DNA of 64,000 nt from Shewanella insulae. GTDB lineage: Bacteria > Pseudomonadota > Gammaproteobacteria > Enterobacterales > Shewanellaceae. The stretch is from NCBI RefSeq assembly GCF_009831655.1, contig NZ_WRPA01000022.1:1-64000 (forward strand), in the 5' to 3' direction. Under the pieces are notes generated by a model that was given only the letters and a program-made list of their open reading frames with translations, was not told the origin of the DNA and did not search any database. Below are positions 8,396-17,248 of this stretch, piece by piece (position 1 is the first letter of the stretch; every line of letters starts with the position of its first letter). The translations under genes and the position numbers were made by a program.

Positions 8396-9025
8396 ATGGG
8401 CAAACCATATTCAGTTTTGGTTGTAGACGATCACCCCCTGTTACGTCGCGGGATCTGTCAACTTATCACCTCTGACTCAGACTTCACCCTCTTTGGTGAA
8501 GCAGGCAGTGGCCTAGATGCCCTGTCGGCAATTGCCGAAAATGAACCGGATATCGTGCTACTGGATCTCAACATGAAAGGGATGACAGGGCTAGATACTC
8601 TCAACGCATTGCGTCAGGAAGGGGTCACCAGCCGTATCGTGATCCTCACGGTATCCGATGCCAAGCAAGACGTTATTCGCCTGGTCAGGGCCGGCGCCGA
8701 CGGTTATCTGCTTAAAGATACCGAGCCAGATCTGCTGCTGGAGAAGCTTAAGAATGCCATGCAGGGTCACAGAGTGATCTCTGAGTCGGTGGAAGACTTC
8801 ATCTATGAGCTAAAAGATGGCGCCGATGAACAGGCCTGGATAGACAACCTGACCCCGAGAGAGCTACAGATCCTCGAACAACTGGCCGAAGGCAAGAGCA
8901 ACCGGGTGATCTCAGAGCAGCTGCATATCAGCGAAGGCACGGTCAAGGTGCATGTGAAGAACCTGCTGCGTAAGGCCAACGCCAAGTCGCGCACCGAAAT
9001 GGCAGTACGCTACCTGAACCAGTAA
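8396..9025 (+). CDS. narP: Nitrate/nitrite response regulator NarP
   Basis: NarL/FixJ-family regulator of 209 residues. The receiver domain (about 1-120) has the phosphorylation Asp57 in VLLDLNMKG, and the acidic pair DDH near residue 11. The C-terminal LuxR-type helix-turn-helix (about 145-205) contains LTPRELQILEQLAEGKSN and the recognition segment SEGTVKVHVKN. A GGAGG site precedes the ATG. A TATAAT at 8346-8351 might give an extra internal promoter. It likely binds the 7-2-7 site upstream of nrfA. A strong hairpin closes the operon. Confidence 0.95.
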   Translation: MGKPYSVLVVDDHPLLRRGICQLITSDSDFTLFGEAGSGLDALSAIAENEPDIVLLDLNMKGMTGLDTLNALRQEGVTSRIVILTVSDAKQDVIRLVRAGADGYLLKDTEPDLLLEKLKNAMQGHRVISESVEDFIYELKDGADEQAWIDNLTPRELQILEQLAEGKSNRVISEQLHISEGTVKVHVKNLLRKANAKSRTEMAVRYLNQ

Positions 9026-9061
9026 GGCTCAGTGCAAAGCACGTCAATACAGCTAAAACGT

Positions 9062-9087
9062 AAAAAGGCAGCCTGAGCTGCCTTTTT
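9062..9087. terminator. Bidirectional terminator after narP
   Basis: GGCAGC-CTGA-GCTGCC is flanked by A and T runs. It ends narQP on the plus strand and may also end yacL on the minus strand. Confidence 0.9.
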
Positions 9088-9137
9088 CTTTGCAAGATTT
9101 TCTGCGCTTCTTACAAACTTTCCGCCACTATCCCTGC

Positions 9138-9512
9138 TTATCGACTCTCTTCGATGAAAGCCTGCCAGCTCTTGAGCGCCACCTCAAAATCCTCCAGGCC
9201 ACAGAAGGCCTGTGACTCACCGTCATACAGGGACATAGATTCATCCAGGGCGGTGTCTTCATCCATCTCCAGCACGTTGGCAAACACTCTGGCCTGCTCT
9301 TCATCCAACTCGAGTGAGATCCCTTTACCGACAAAGCGTTGTTCAGTCAGCCTACCCTGCTGCAGCGCCGCAATGGTCGAGGCAATCTGCTCGATCAGAA
9401 CCTTGTCTTCACCCAGTTCATCGACAAACCAAAGCCCCATAATCTCATGATCCATGGTGAACTGAGCCACCAGGGTACCGGTCAATGTGTTGCGGCGAAA
9501 TTCATATTCCAT
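9138..9512 (-). CDS. yacL: UPF0231 family protein YacL
   Basis: Small acidic cytoplasmic protein of 124 residues, matching the length of E. coli YacL. It starts MEYEFRRN, as in the family (M-[DE]-YEF), and keeps the conserved middle ISLELDEEQARVFAN and the tail YDGESQAFCGLEDFE. The molecular function of the family is not known. It is a single gene preceded by GAAGAGAG and convergent with narQP. No regulatory motif stands out. Confidence 0.9.
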   Translation of the reverse strand: MEYEFRRNTLTGTLVAQFTMDHEIMGLWFVDELGEDKVLIEQIASTIAALQQGRLTEQRFVGKGISLELDEEQARVFANVLEMDEDTALDESMSLYDGESQAFCGLEDFEVALKSWQAFIEESR

Positions 9513-9655
9513 AATCTCTCTTCCCCAAGGTTACCTTGCAAATTCTAACCTAAGGCCAAGACAATTGCAGGGTTATCCGATTCCCTCTAGGCTAAGTGAT
9601 GAAAATACCCCCTAGGCTGTTCACACAGGCGGTTCACTCAATATTTCATCAGGCA

Positions 9656-9683
9656 CAAAAAAGGGCGCCAAGGCGCCCTTTTT
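9656..9683 (-). terminator. Terminator of fkpA
   Basis: GGGCGCC-AA-GGCGCCC is followed by a U-run on the minus strand, about 20 bases downstream of the fkpA stop codon. Confidence 0.85.
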
Positions 9684-9701
9684 CAAGCTTTTTATGACAG
9701 C

Positions 9702-10469
9702 TTACTTGGCTGCTGCCGCTTCCTCTGCTGCTGGTGCAGCCTTCTCGATAGAAAGCAACTCAACTTCGAAGATCAGCGTCGAGTTAGCTGGGATGCTACC
9801 AGTATCGCGGCTACCATAGGCCAACTCAGATGGGATCACGAAACGGTACTTAGACCCTACAGACATCAGCTGCACACCCTCGGTCCAACCTGGGATAACT
9901 CGGTTTAGCGGGAACTTAGCGCTCTGGCCACGAGCCACAGAGCTATCGAACTCTGTACCATCGGTCAGTGTACCCACATAGTGCACTTCAACTGTGTCTT
10001 CGGCACTTGGCTTGTCGCCAGTACCTTCGGTGATCACTTCATACTGTAGACCAGACTCTGTGGTCACCACGCCTTCTTTCGCCTTGTTGGCTTCTAAGAA
10101 AGCCGCACTCTCGGCCTTGGCCTTCTCTGCCAGTGCAGTCGCTTGTGCCTGACGCTTCTCGTTTAGCTGCTCGTCAAGGCCCTGAAGTACTGTCTGCATC
10201 TCTTCTTCGGTCAGCTTAAGGTCATCGTTAAGACCATTGCTAAAGCCTTGAATAATCAGGCTACGGTCCACTGGCAAACCTAACTCTTCCTGCTCTTTGA
10301 TATGACCAGACATATATTTACCGATAGAGGCACCCACGCTGTAAGCTTGTTTCTGCGCCTGGGTTTCCAGCTTAACTTCTGCCGGTTTTGTAGTTTTTTG
10401 TTCTTGGTTACAAGCAGTTAGACCAACCACCGCCAACGCGACCAGTGACATTTTATAGATGGACTTCAT
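9702..10469 (-). CDS. fkpA: FKBP-type peptidyl-prolyl isomerase, lipoprotein form
   Basis: Envelope proline isomerase and chaperone of 255 residues. The signal ends VVGLTACNQ, a lipobox with Cys20, so it is likely membrane-anchored like Mip rather than soluble like E. coli FkpA. Residues about 35-130 form the alpha-helical dimerisation domain rich in Lys, Ala and Gln. Residues about 140-245 are the FKBP domain, with VEVHYVGTLTDGTEFDSS, GWTEGVQLM and ELAYGSRD. An Ala/Glu-rich tail ends the protein. It is a single gene with its own terminator. It probably assists folding of outer-membrane and periplasmic proteins. Confidence 0.92.
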   Translation of the reverse strand: MKSIYKMSLVALAVVGLTACNQEQKTTKPAEVKLETQAQKQAYSVGASIGKYMSGHIKEQEELGLPVDRSLIIQGFSNGLNDDLKLTEEEMQTVLQGLDEQLNEKRQAQATALAEKAKAESAAFLEANKAKEGVVTTESGLQYEVITEGTGDKPSAEDTVEVHYVGTLTDGTEFDSSVARGQSAKFPLNRVIPGWTEGVQLMSVGSKYRFVIPSELAYGSRDTGSIPANSTLIFEVELLSIEKAAPAAEEAAAAK

Positions 10470-10648
10470 TAAAGCTTCCTCAGCATTTTCTTGTGGTTAC
10501 AATAACCTTACTCTTCTAAGACGAACCACTTTATACTAGTTAATTAACATATACCAATTACATTGATTAAGTTTCATCAATGTCGGCTGGTGGCCTTGCG
10601 CAAGGCTAAAACCCTTGAGCTAGAGACAACTCAACCAGGAACAAGTTC

Positions 10649-11617
10649 ATGAACAGAAACGGCTTGCTGCATTTTTGTACACTAATTGCTTGTACACTCC
10701 TGCTGAGTGCATGCCAACCTAAACCCGAGGTAAACAGCCTGGTCGCAGAACCCAGCTATGATGCCAGCCTCTCTCCCCATGCCCGTTATCTTCTGGTCAG
10801 CAGCACCAGCAATAACCTGCAACTTTGGGATCTTACGAACAATGAGCTTAAGTATCAGTGGATCCATGGCAAAGCGGGCGGTACGGCCATCGCCACCGCC
10901 CTGTCTGACAACCTGAAATATGCCGCCTCCCTCAGCCGCGACTCTGTCGCCCTGTGGAACATGGACGATGGTCACCCCTTGGGCTGGTGGTCTCTTCCCG
11001 CCAATGGTCAGTGTCTGGCACTGGCCGATAATGGCACCCTGCTTATCGGCCTCACCGACGGCAGCGTCATGTCCCTCAATCACCAGACGGATACCCTGAT
11101 CAAGTTCCTCGGCCACAGCGAGAAGGTCAACAGCGTCTCCCTCTCTGCCGACGGCCGCTGGGCATTGTCTGGCGGCAACGACAACCAGGTATTCCTCTGG
11201 CAGGCCAACACGGGTCAGCCCCTGCACCAGTGGCTGCTACCCAGCCGGGTACTCAGCGTCAGCCTGAGTCAGGATGCCAGCCTGGCTTTCGCTGCCGACA
11301 GCACCAATAAGGCGGACATCTGGCAAACCCAGACCGGCAAATCTGTGTCGTCGCTCAAAATAAAACGCCGCACGATGAACTTTTCCACCGCGCGCTTTAC
11401 CAAGGATAATCAGACACTATTAACTGGCACCCCCGCCAGAGAGGTGAGCGTTTGGCGGGTCGCCGACGGAAAAATGCGCGCTAACTGGCAAGTTACCCGT
11501 GTTGAACGTGCCCAAATCAAGGGTGCCGTTGTATACTCTGTGGCTGAAACCATTAATGGGCAAATCATCAGCTTTAGCAGTAATGGCTTGCTGGAAACCT
11601 GGCCCAAGCCCGATTGA
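10649..11617 (+). CDS. WD40-repeat lipoprotein
   Basis: Lipoprotein of 322 residues. The signal ends LLLSACQPK (lipobox Cys at about residue 22). The rest is a run of WD40-type blades, for example LQLWDLTNNELKYQW, SVALWNMDDG, HSEKVNSVSLSADGRWALSGGNDNQVFLWQ, and VSVWRVADGK. A seven-bladed propeller is expected in the envelope, acting as a protein-binding platform; the partner is unknown. It is followed by slyX after only 13 bases, so the two are probably co-transcribed. BamB-like function is not implied, because BamB blades are of the PQQ type. Confidence 0.85.
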   Translation: MNRNGLLHFCTLIACTLLLSACQPKPEVNSLVAEPSYDASLSPHARYLLVSSTSNNLQLWDLTNNELKYQWIHGKAGGTAIATALSDNLKYAASLSRDSVALWNMDDGHPLGWWSLPANGQCLALADNGTLLIGLTDGSVMSLNHQTDTLIKFLGHSEKVNSVSLSADGRWALSGGNDNQVFLWQANTGQPLHQWLLPSRVLSVSLSQDASLAFAADSTNKADIWQTQTGKSVSSLKIKRRTMNFSTARFTKDNQTLLTGTPAREVSVWRVADGKMRANWQVTRVERAQIKGAVVYSVAETINGQIISFSSNGLLETWPKPD

Positions 11618-11630
11618 TAGAGGATTTAAA

Positions 11631-11843
11631 TTGGTGCAACTAGAACAAAGAATCGAAGATCTTGAGATGAAACTGGCGTTTCAGGACGACACCATAGAGT
11701 CGCTGAATCAGCAGGTGATCAGGCTCAACGACCTGCTGGCCGAACAACAGGAAAAGTTACGTCTGCTCACCAGTAAGCTGGCGCAGGTGGAACCCAACAA
11801 CATCGCCAGCCAGTCGGAAGAGACACCGCCCCCCCACTATTAA
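11631..11843 (+). CDS. slyX: SlyX family coiled-coil protein
   Basis: Small protein of 70 residues, almost entirely one coiled coil (EQRIEDLEMKLAFQDDTIES, then NQQVIRLNDLLAEQQEKL), ending with the SlyX-type tail PPPHY. I place the start at TTG 11631 with AGGA six bases upstream; GTG 11634 is the alternative. Both are non-ATG, which is why simple ORF calling extends the frame into the WD40 gene. SlyX is conserved in gammaproteobacteria, often near FKBP genes such as slyD or fkpA as here. Its molecular role is unknown. Confidence 0.9.
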   Translation: MVQLEQRIEDLEMKLAFQDDTIESLNQQVIRLNDLLAEQQEKLRLLTSKLAQVEPNNIASQSEETPPPHY

Positions 11844-11907
11844 ATAGTCACCCTGATATAGGTGCACCGAACCAACGGAACTCGTTTCACAAAGGATCTG
11901 ACCCGCT

Positions 11908-13317
11908 ATGCCACACCCAAGTAGCCCTCACAACCGAGTCTCAAGACGATACCGCACGGCGTTAACCGGCGCGCTCTTGTCGCTCACCCTGTCGGGCTGC
12001 GCCTTTAATAGTGTCTTCATCAGTTATCCCTCTCAGCTGGCACCGGTGAAGGCCGATCTCAGCAGACAGGGCGATGCGGCCCTCTATCGACAGTTCGACG
12101 ATGCCATCTCGGGGCAAGATGGGCTGCTGTACGCCCAAGAGGCGGGGCGAATTGCTCAGATAATAGGTAACTTCGAGGCCAGTAAAGCCTATTACCAGCA
12201 GGCAGTCGACGCCTACCAAGAGTTTGACGATAAGGCGGTGATCAGTGCAACCGACCTCGGCGCCACCGCCAGCAGCCTGTTTATCAACGACAACGTGATC
12301 CCCTACCGTGGCCCGGGTTATGAGCGCGTCATGTTGCACCAATACCAGGCCCTCAACTACCTCTTTAGTCGAGACAGACAGGGAGCGCTGGTCGAAGTCA
12401 GGCGCAGCAACGAGCTGCAACAGAGCGAGCAGGCCAGATACCAAAAATCCCAGGCCTCGGTACAGGCGATGGCAAACGGCACCATAGACGCCGAGGTCAA
12501 CCGCCTTGGGCAAGCGGCGGGAACAACTACAAGCTCCTTCCTTAATGCCTATAGTTACTACACCACAGGCCTGCTGCATGAGCTGCTGGGGGAAGAGAAC
12601 GACGCCTTCATCGATTATCGTAAGGCGGCGCAGATAGCCCCTGATAACCCCTACCTGCAACAGGACCTAGTACGCCTGGCCAAGAAGCTGGCCATGCCAC
12701 AGTATGAAGAATTTAAGCGTCGTTGGGGGGATGCCAAGCTAGCCAAGCCGGGACAAGGCCAGGTGGTGGTCCTGCTCGAACGAGGATTTGTCCCCGAGAA
12801 GCAAAGCTTTACCGTGCCGTTTCGTATCCACGGCAACTGGCAGACGGCCTCTCTGGCCACCTATGCGCCGGGGAGAATAAGTGTCCCTCAAGGGGAGATC
12901 GTCGGCCTGGGCACAGTACTGAAAACGGCGACCCTCGCCAATATCGATGCCTTGGCAATCACCGCCCTCAAGGAGGAACTCCCCAGCGCCCTGTTTCGAC
13001 AGGCCGCGAGGATCTACGCCAAGGCAGAAATGGCCCGCAGCGTGCGCAGCGAATCCAAACGACGCAAAGATGAGTTCGATGCTGGCGCCATCGCCATGCA
13101 GATCTTTAACGTGGTCACAGAGCAGGCCGACAGGCGCAGCTGGCTGACCCTGCCCAAGCAGGCGCAGCTAGGGCGTCGCTATCTGGATGCGGGCCAATAT
13201 CAGATTCGCCTGGGACAGTCCCAGACGCAAGCGATTGACGTACAAAGCGATAAAACCACATTAATTTGGATAATTGAGACTGGTAATTTCACCCGTTTTT
13301 ATTCAATAATCATCTAA
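11908..13317 (+). CDS. COG3014-family envelope lipoprotein
   Basis: Lipoprotein of 469 residues with the signal LLSLTLSGCAFNS. Residues about 30-270 contain TPR-like helices (FEASKAYYQQAVDAYQ, NDAFIDYRKAAQIAPDNPYLQQDL). A C-terminal beta-rich segment follows, with VVVLLERGFVPEKQS and SWLTLPKQAQLGR. This matches the uncharacterised COG3014 family, which is known to sit beside lpoB in several marine gammaproteobacteria. It is followed by lpoB after 25 bases, so a shared role in peptidoglycan synthase control is a reasonable inference. The YcfL-type gene often found between them is absent here. Confidence 0.82.
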   Translation: MPHPSSPHNRVSRRYRTALTGALLSLTLSGCAFNSVFISYPSQLAPVKADLSRQGDAALYRQFDDAISGQDGLLYAQEAGRIAQIIGNFEASKAYYQQAVDAYQEFDDKAVISATDLGATASSLFINDNVIPYRGPGYERVMLHQYQALNYLFSRDRQGALVEVRRSNELQQSEQARYQKSQASVQAMANGTIDAEVNRLGQAAGTTTSSFLNAYSYYTTGLLHELLGEENDAFIDYRKAAQIAPDNPYLQQDLVRLAKKLAMPQYEEFKRRWGDAKLAKPGQGQVVVLLERGFVPEKQSFTVPFRIHGNWQTASLATYAPGRISVPQGEIVGLGTVLKTATLANIDALAITALKEELPSALFRQAARIYAKAEMARSVRSESKRRKDEFDAGAIAMQIFNVVTEQADRRSWLTLPKQAQLGRRYLDAGQYQIRLGQSQTQAIDVQSDKTTLIWIIETGNFTRFYSIII

Positions 13318-13342
13318 TCAAGACTAAGGAATCGGTATTTTT

Positions 13343-13936
13343 ATGAAAAAATTCAACCTCATTTTTATCATCGCCGTGGCGATAGGCCTGGCGGGCTGCC
13401 AATCTAGGGTACAGTACGGTGATGCAACTGAAGTCGAAACCGTCAATGAAAACTTCGGTTCTACGGATCTGCAGGCGATCACCGCCAAGATGGTCGACAG
13501 CATGCTGAGCTTCCCGCCAGTGGTGGCCATGACAGCCAAAGATCGCCCCGTCATCTTCGTCGACAAGATTAAGAACAAGACCTCAGAGCATATAGACACC
13601 GAATCGGTGACCGACTCCATCAGCAACAAGCTGCTGCGCTCTGGCAAGTTCCGCTTCATCGACATGACCAAGGTCGACACGGTGCGCAAGCAACTGGATT
13701 ATCAAAACAATGCCGGCATGGTTGACCCTTCGACCGCCATCAACTTTGGTCGTCAGATCGGTGCCCAGTACATGCTGTATGGCAACCTGTCGAGCATAGT
13801 CAAGCAAGATGGCAGCACCAAGGATGTCTACTACAAGATGACCATGCGCCTGATGGATCTGGAAACCGGCCTGATCGAATGGTCTGACGAGAAAGAGATA
13901 CGTAAGACCAAGTCGAAATCTTTCCTCGGCATGTAA
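13343..13936 (+). CDS. lpoB: Penicillin-binding protein activator LpoB
   Basis: Outer-membrane lipoprotein of 197 residues that, by family knowledge, reaches through peptidoglycan to stimulate the synthase PBP1b. The lipobox is GLAGC (Cys19). The LpoB core is recognisable in RPVIFVDKIKNKTSEHIDT, SISNKLLRSGKFRFID, and GAQYMLYGNLSSI, ending with METGLIEW-like LMDLETGLIEWSDEKEIRK. The flexible Pro-rich linker of E. coli LpoB is much shorter. AAGGA lies 12 bases upstream of the ATG. It is the second gene of a COG3014-lpoB unit ending at a strong hairpin. Confidence 0.92.
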   Translation: MKKFNLIFIIAVAIGLAGCQSRVQYGDATEVETVNENFGSTDLQAITAKMVDSMLSFPPVVAMTAKDRPVIFVDKIKNKTSEHIDTESVTDSISNKLLRSGKFRFIDMTKVDTVRKQLDYQNNAGMVDPSTAINFGRQIGAQYMLYGNLSSIVKQDGSTKDVYYKMTMRLMDLETGLIEWSDEKEIRKTKSKSFLGM

Positions 13937-13952
13937 GCTAGCCTCTCCTTTG

Positions 13953-13979
13953 AAAAACCAGCCTTGGGCTGGTTTTTTT
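13953..13979 (+). terminator. Terminator of the COG3014-lpoB operon
   Basis: ACCAGCC-TTG-GGCTGGT is followed by seven T residues, about 17 bases after the lpoB stop codon. Confidence 0.92.
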
Positions 13980-14178
13980 GTGCCTTGCCGTCGGCTACCA
14001 GCCGCCTAAAAAAGGCGAAGAAACAGAAATTTTGTCGATAAATTCTACTGCCAAGGAGCAGAGTCGGGTAGAATGTGGCGGCCTCTGGCACGCCTGATCG
14101 GCGTGGGCAGTTACCCGCCCCAGTGAATGCCAGCGAAGCCGAAAAGCCCTCGAGCAAATAGAATAAGAAGGACCCGTT

Positions 14179-16818
14179 TTGAGACTGTTTTCCCTGTGCG
14201 CTAACCTCCTCCTCTGCCTCCTTATCGGCGCATGTCAGAGCACCTCCCCAGGCAACAAACAGAGTAGCGAAAAGTCCCTCGGCATCACCGCCAGCGTTGC
14301 CAAGCAACGCGCCAGCAGAGTCAGCCAGGTCAGCTACCAGCTGCACCTGGATCTAACCCAGACGAGGCGATTTAAGGGCGAGGCACAGATCCAGTTTGAG
14401 CTCGCCGACACCCAGCAGGCCTTGAGCCTAGATCTGCAACAGGCGCTTATCAGCCAACTGCTCATCAACGGCCAGAAACTTTACCCCAACTATGATGGCC
14501 ATAGGCTAGTTATTCCGGCCAGCCTGCTACAGGGCGGCGCAAACCTGATAAAGGTGAACTTTAGCAGTCCCTATAGCCATGACGACCAGGGGCTCATCGA
14601 GTTTATCGACCCTAAGGATGGCCTTCGCTATCTCTACAGCCACTTCCTGCCCTCTAGCGCCCAGACCCTGGCGCCGCAGTTCGATCAGCCAGATCTCAGG
14701 GCAAGTTACCGACTGAGCGTATTGGCACCCAGCAACTGGCAAGTCGCCAGCGCGGCCAAGGTGCAGAGCCATCAGCCAGAAGGAGAGAGCCGTCAGCCAG
14801 AAGGAGAGGGCCGTCAATCTGTAAGCGAGAGTCGCCAGCCGCAGGGTGACAACAGCCTGTGGCAGTTTATGCAGAGCGAGCCGGTCAGTCCCCACAACTT
14901 TTCCCTGCTCGCCGGGCCTTATCAGATCTGGCAGAGTGAGGCAGAAGGAATAGCGTTACAGCTGTTTGCCCGTCAGTCCCAGGCAGAGTCTATCGATGCC
15001 AAGAGCTGGCTGGCACAAACCGGGCAGGCCCTTGACTACTATCAACAGCGCCTGGGCAGCAAATATCCCTTCAGCCATTACACCCAGGCGATAGCGCCTC
15101 ACCTGCCGAGCGAGTTTCGCGCCAATCACGCCCTGACGAGCTTCAACGAGAATAGCCTTCATGGCACGCCTCGCCGAGAGATCCTGCGGGCATTGGCACA
15201 GCAGTGGCTGGGCAACCTGGTCACCCTCAAGTGGTGGGATCAGCTCTGGCTAAACCAGAGCCTGGCCAATCTGATTGCCGACGATGGCGAGGCGCAGCTC
15301 TTTGGACAGACAGATAATCAACAGAGTTTCATTCGCAGCCCCGTGCAGGTGGAGCAGCAGATCGCCAACAGCCTGGAGCTCTTCTCCCAGGATCGCCAGC
15401 CAAGCCAGAACAAGGCAATGGCCCAGCTTAACCAGCTAAAGTTTTTGTTGGGAGACGCCCACTTCTACCTGGGTATAGGTCAATATCTCGAGCGCTTTGC
15501 CCTACAAAATGCCGACCTGAATGACTTTGTGCAGAGTCTCGAGAGCGTCACTAAGCAGCCGCTGAGTCAATGGAGTCAGGCGGCCTTTAAACGCGCCGGC
15601 GTCACCAGCCTGAAGGCCGAGTTCAGTTGCCGCGGCGATCGCATCACCCGCTTTAACCTCAGACAAGATAACGGCGATACCGATAGCATACAGAGAGTCA
15701 AGCTAGGCCTGTTTACCCTAGGGCGTCATGGTCTGCACAAGAATCTGGTGAGCGAGGTCAGTTACCAGGGAGCAAGCACCGAGGTTAAACGGCTCAAGGG
15801 GGTTCGCTGCCCCGATCTGGTATTTAGCAATTATCAGAACAAGGCCTATGTCAGGGTCAAGCTGGACCAGGTTTCTCTCGAAACCGCCCTCATGCACCTT
15901 GGCAGCCTGGAAGAAGCAGAATTAAGACGCATGCTATGGCAGTCCCTGTGGGAGTCGGTACTGGCCGGCGAACTCCCCCTGCCCCGCTTTGTCGGCAGCG
16001 CCCTGGTGAACCTGCCGGATGAAACCGATCCTCAGGTGCTGATCGCTGCTCAAGAAAAACTAAAACAGGCCAAGGCCCTGCTAGAGCAGATGAGCCCCAA
16101 TCAGCAGCGCTATAGCCGCCAGGCCCTCAACGCCATCGCCCAGATGAGTCTGCGCCTGAGCATCAGCAACAAGTCTTCCCCCGCGCTGCAATCTCTGTGG
16201 TTCGATAACTACCTGCACTTCGCCGTCAGTCATCAGGCAAAAAGTCATCTGGCGGCGCTGCTGGAGCAGAGAGAATCGCTGCCCGGCGTCACGTTGACAC
16301 CCGGGCGTCGCTGGCAGATAGTCACTCACCTCAATCGCTATGACTATCCAGGCAGCGAACGACTCCTGCTCAAGGAGAAGCGAAACGATAGCTCACCCGA
16401 GGGGCAAGTGGCGGCGCTCGGCGCCCAAGTCGCCCGCCCTGTCGCAAGAGAGAAACGCCAGTGGTTCGAACGCATCCAGGCCCACACCAAGGAGAGCGAT
16501 CCTCAGCTTCTCGAGAAGTTGACCCTGGTGATGCGCCATCTCTATCCCAGTGAGCAGAAGGTCCTGAGTCAGGCCAGTGCCGAGCAGCGCCTGGCCGAGT
16601 TAGCCGCTCTGGATAGACGCAACAGCCAGACCTTCATGAAGAGCTACACGGCTAATCTGCTCCCCAGAAGCTGCAGTTATGCCGGCCTGGTAAGGCTTGA
16701 GGCGCTGCTCGATAGGCCGGAGGGCTTTAGCCCTATGACCCTTAGAGGCATCAATCAGACCATAGCCGCCGAGCAAGAATGTATCCGCGTACTGGAGGCG
16801 ATGCAGCCAAATCCTTAA
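14179..16818 (+). CDS. Inactive M1 aminopeptidase homologue, lipoprotein
   Basis: Protein of 879 residues, the size of aminopeptidase N. It starts at TTG with AAGGA seven bases upstream and has a lipobox LLIGACQS. The M1 scaffold is clear in QWLGNLVTLKWWDQLWLNQS and in the ERAP1-like C-terminal helices (about 560-870). The catalytic residues are gone. HELAH is replaced by R337-A-L-A-Q341, the third zinc ligand Glu is Gln360 at the conserved spacing of 18, and GAMEN is replaced by EFRAN (312-316). It should therefore bind no zinc and cleave nothing. A Gln/Glu/Ser-rich repeat lies at residues 197-224. A binding or scaffolding role at the outer membrane is inferred. Confidence 0.85.
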   Translation: MRLFSLCANLLLCLLIGACQSTSPGNKQSSEKSLGITASVAKQRASRVSQVSYQLHLDLTQTRRFKGEAQIQFELADTQQALSLDLQQALISQLLINGQKLYPNYDGHRLVIPASLLQGGANLIKVNFSSPYSHDDQGLIEFIDPKDGLRYLYSHFLPSSAQTLAPQFDQPDLRASYRLSVLAPSNWQVASAAKVQSHQPEGESRQPEGEGRQSVSESRQPQGDNSLWQFMQSEPVSPHNFSLLAGPYQIWQSEAEGIALQLFARQSQAESIDAKSWLAQTGQALDYYQQRLGSKYPFSHYTQAIAPHLPSEFRANHALTSFNENSLHGTPRREILRALAQQWLGNLVTLKWWDQLWLNQSLANLIADDGEAQLFGQTDNQQSFIRSPVQVEQQIANSLELFSQDRQPSQNKAMAQLNQLKFLLGDAHFYLGIGQYLERFALQNADLNDFVQSLESVTKQPLSQWSQAAFKRAGVTSLKAEFSCRGDRITRFNLRQDNGDTDSIQRVKLGLFTLGRHGLHKNLVSEVSYQGASTEVKRLKGVRCPDLVFSNYQNKAYVRVKLDQVSLETALMHLGSLEEAELRRMLWQSLWESVLAGELPLPRFVGSALVNLPDETDPQVLIAAQEKLKQAKALLEQMSPNQQRYSRQALNAIAQMSLRLSISNKSSPALQSLWFDNYLHFAVSHQAKSHLAALLEQRESLPGVTLTPGRRWQIVTHLNRYDYPGSERLLLKEKRNDSSPEGQVAALGAQVARPVAREKRQWFERIQAHTKESDPQLLEKLTLVMRHLYPSEQKVLSQASAEQRLAELAALDRRNSQTFMKSYTANLLPRSCSYAGLVRLEALLDRPEGFSPMTLRGINQTIAAEQECIRVLEAMQPNP
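14767..14850. repeat. Low-complexity repeat inside the M1-like gene
   Basis: The codons for (S/G)RQPEGE-like units are repeated about four times (SHQPEGE, SRQPEGE, GRQSVSE, SRQPQGD). The insertion lies in the N-terminal beta domain and may vary in length among strains. Confidence 0.7.
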
Positions 16819-16964
16819 CACAGGTTAGATCTAGCCAGGCCCTCGTAAGCAGGATAGATAAAACAGGATAAGGGCCTGGTAGCGAAACATTTTTGGGGTA
16901 TAGTGGATCAACAGGCACAGGAATCTCTAGGTCAACTGGCCCTAGTATCGACAGGAGCAACCCT

Positions 16965-17177
16965 ATGGGCATATTTCAACTCGCCGCCATCGCCATCATA
17001 GGCGCCTTCGCCTTCGCGGCCTTTAAGGAGCACAACAGGCGGCAAGCCAGTGTGGACAATAGTGAAATTGATGAGCTTAAGGCCGAGATAGATAGGCTGA
17101 AATCCCGCATCGCCACCCTGGAGAAGATAGTCACCGACAAGGCCTATCAATTGGGTGACGAGATAGACAAGCTATAG
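16965..17177 (+). CDS. Small PspB-like membrane protein with coiled coil
   Basis: Seventy residues from ATG 16965, chosen because AGGAG lies eight bases upstream; longer readings lack a site. Residues 3-20 form one hydrophobic helix (IFQLAAIAIIGAFAFAAF), followed by a charged coiled coil with RLKSRIATLEKIVTDKAYQLG. This C-terminal segment resembles the end of the phage-shock protein PspB, but pspA and pspC are not adjacent, so a psp role is only suggested. It is a single-gene unit ending at the hairpin 17194-17224. Confidence 0.75.
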   Translation: MGIFQLAAIAIIGAFAFAAFKEHNRRQASVDNSEIDELKAEIDRLKSRIATLEKIVTDKAYQLGDEIDKL

Positions 17178-17193
17178 CTAGAATTAGCAACAA

Positions 17194-17224
17194 TAAAAAT
17201 GCCACCCTAAGGTGGCATTTTTTA
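17194..17224. terminator. Bidirectional terminator
   Basis: ATGCCACC-CTAA-GGTGGCAT is flanked by A and T runs. It lies between the PspB-like gene (plus) and the phosphoribosyltransferase gene (minus). Confidence 0.9.
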
Positions 17225-17248
17225 TGCTGCTAATCGTGGCTAGACGCG

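Noticed and set aside
14956..15162. Several long antisense frames inside the M1-like, FDH and protease genes
   Set aside because: These are shadows caused by the GC-biased third codon position of the large genes; none has an independent start signal or known family.
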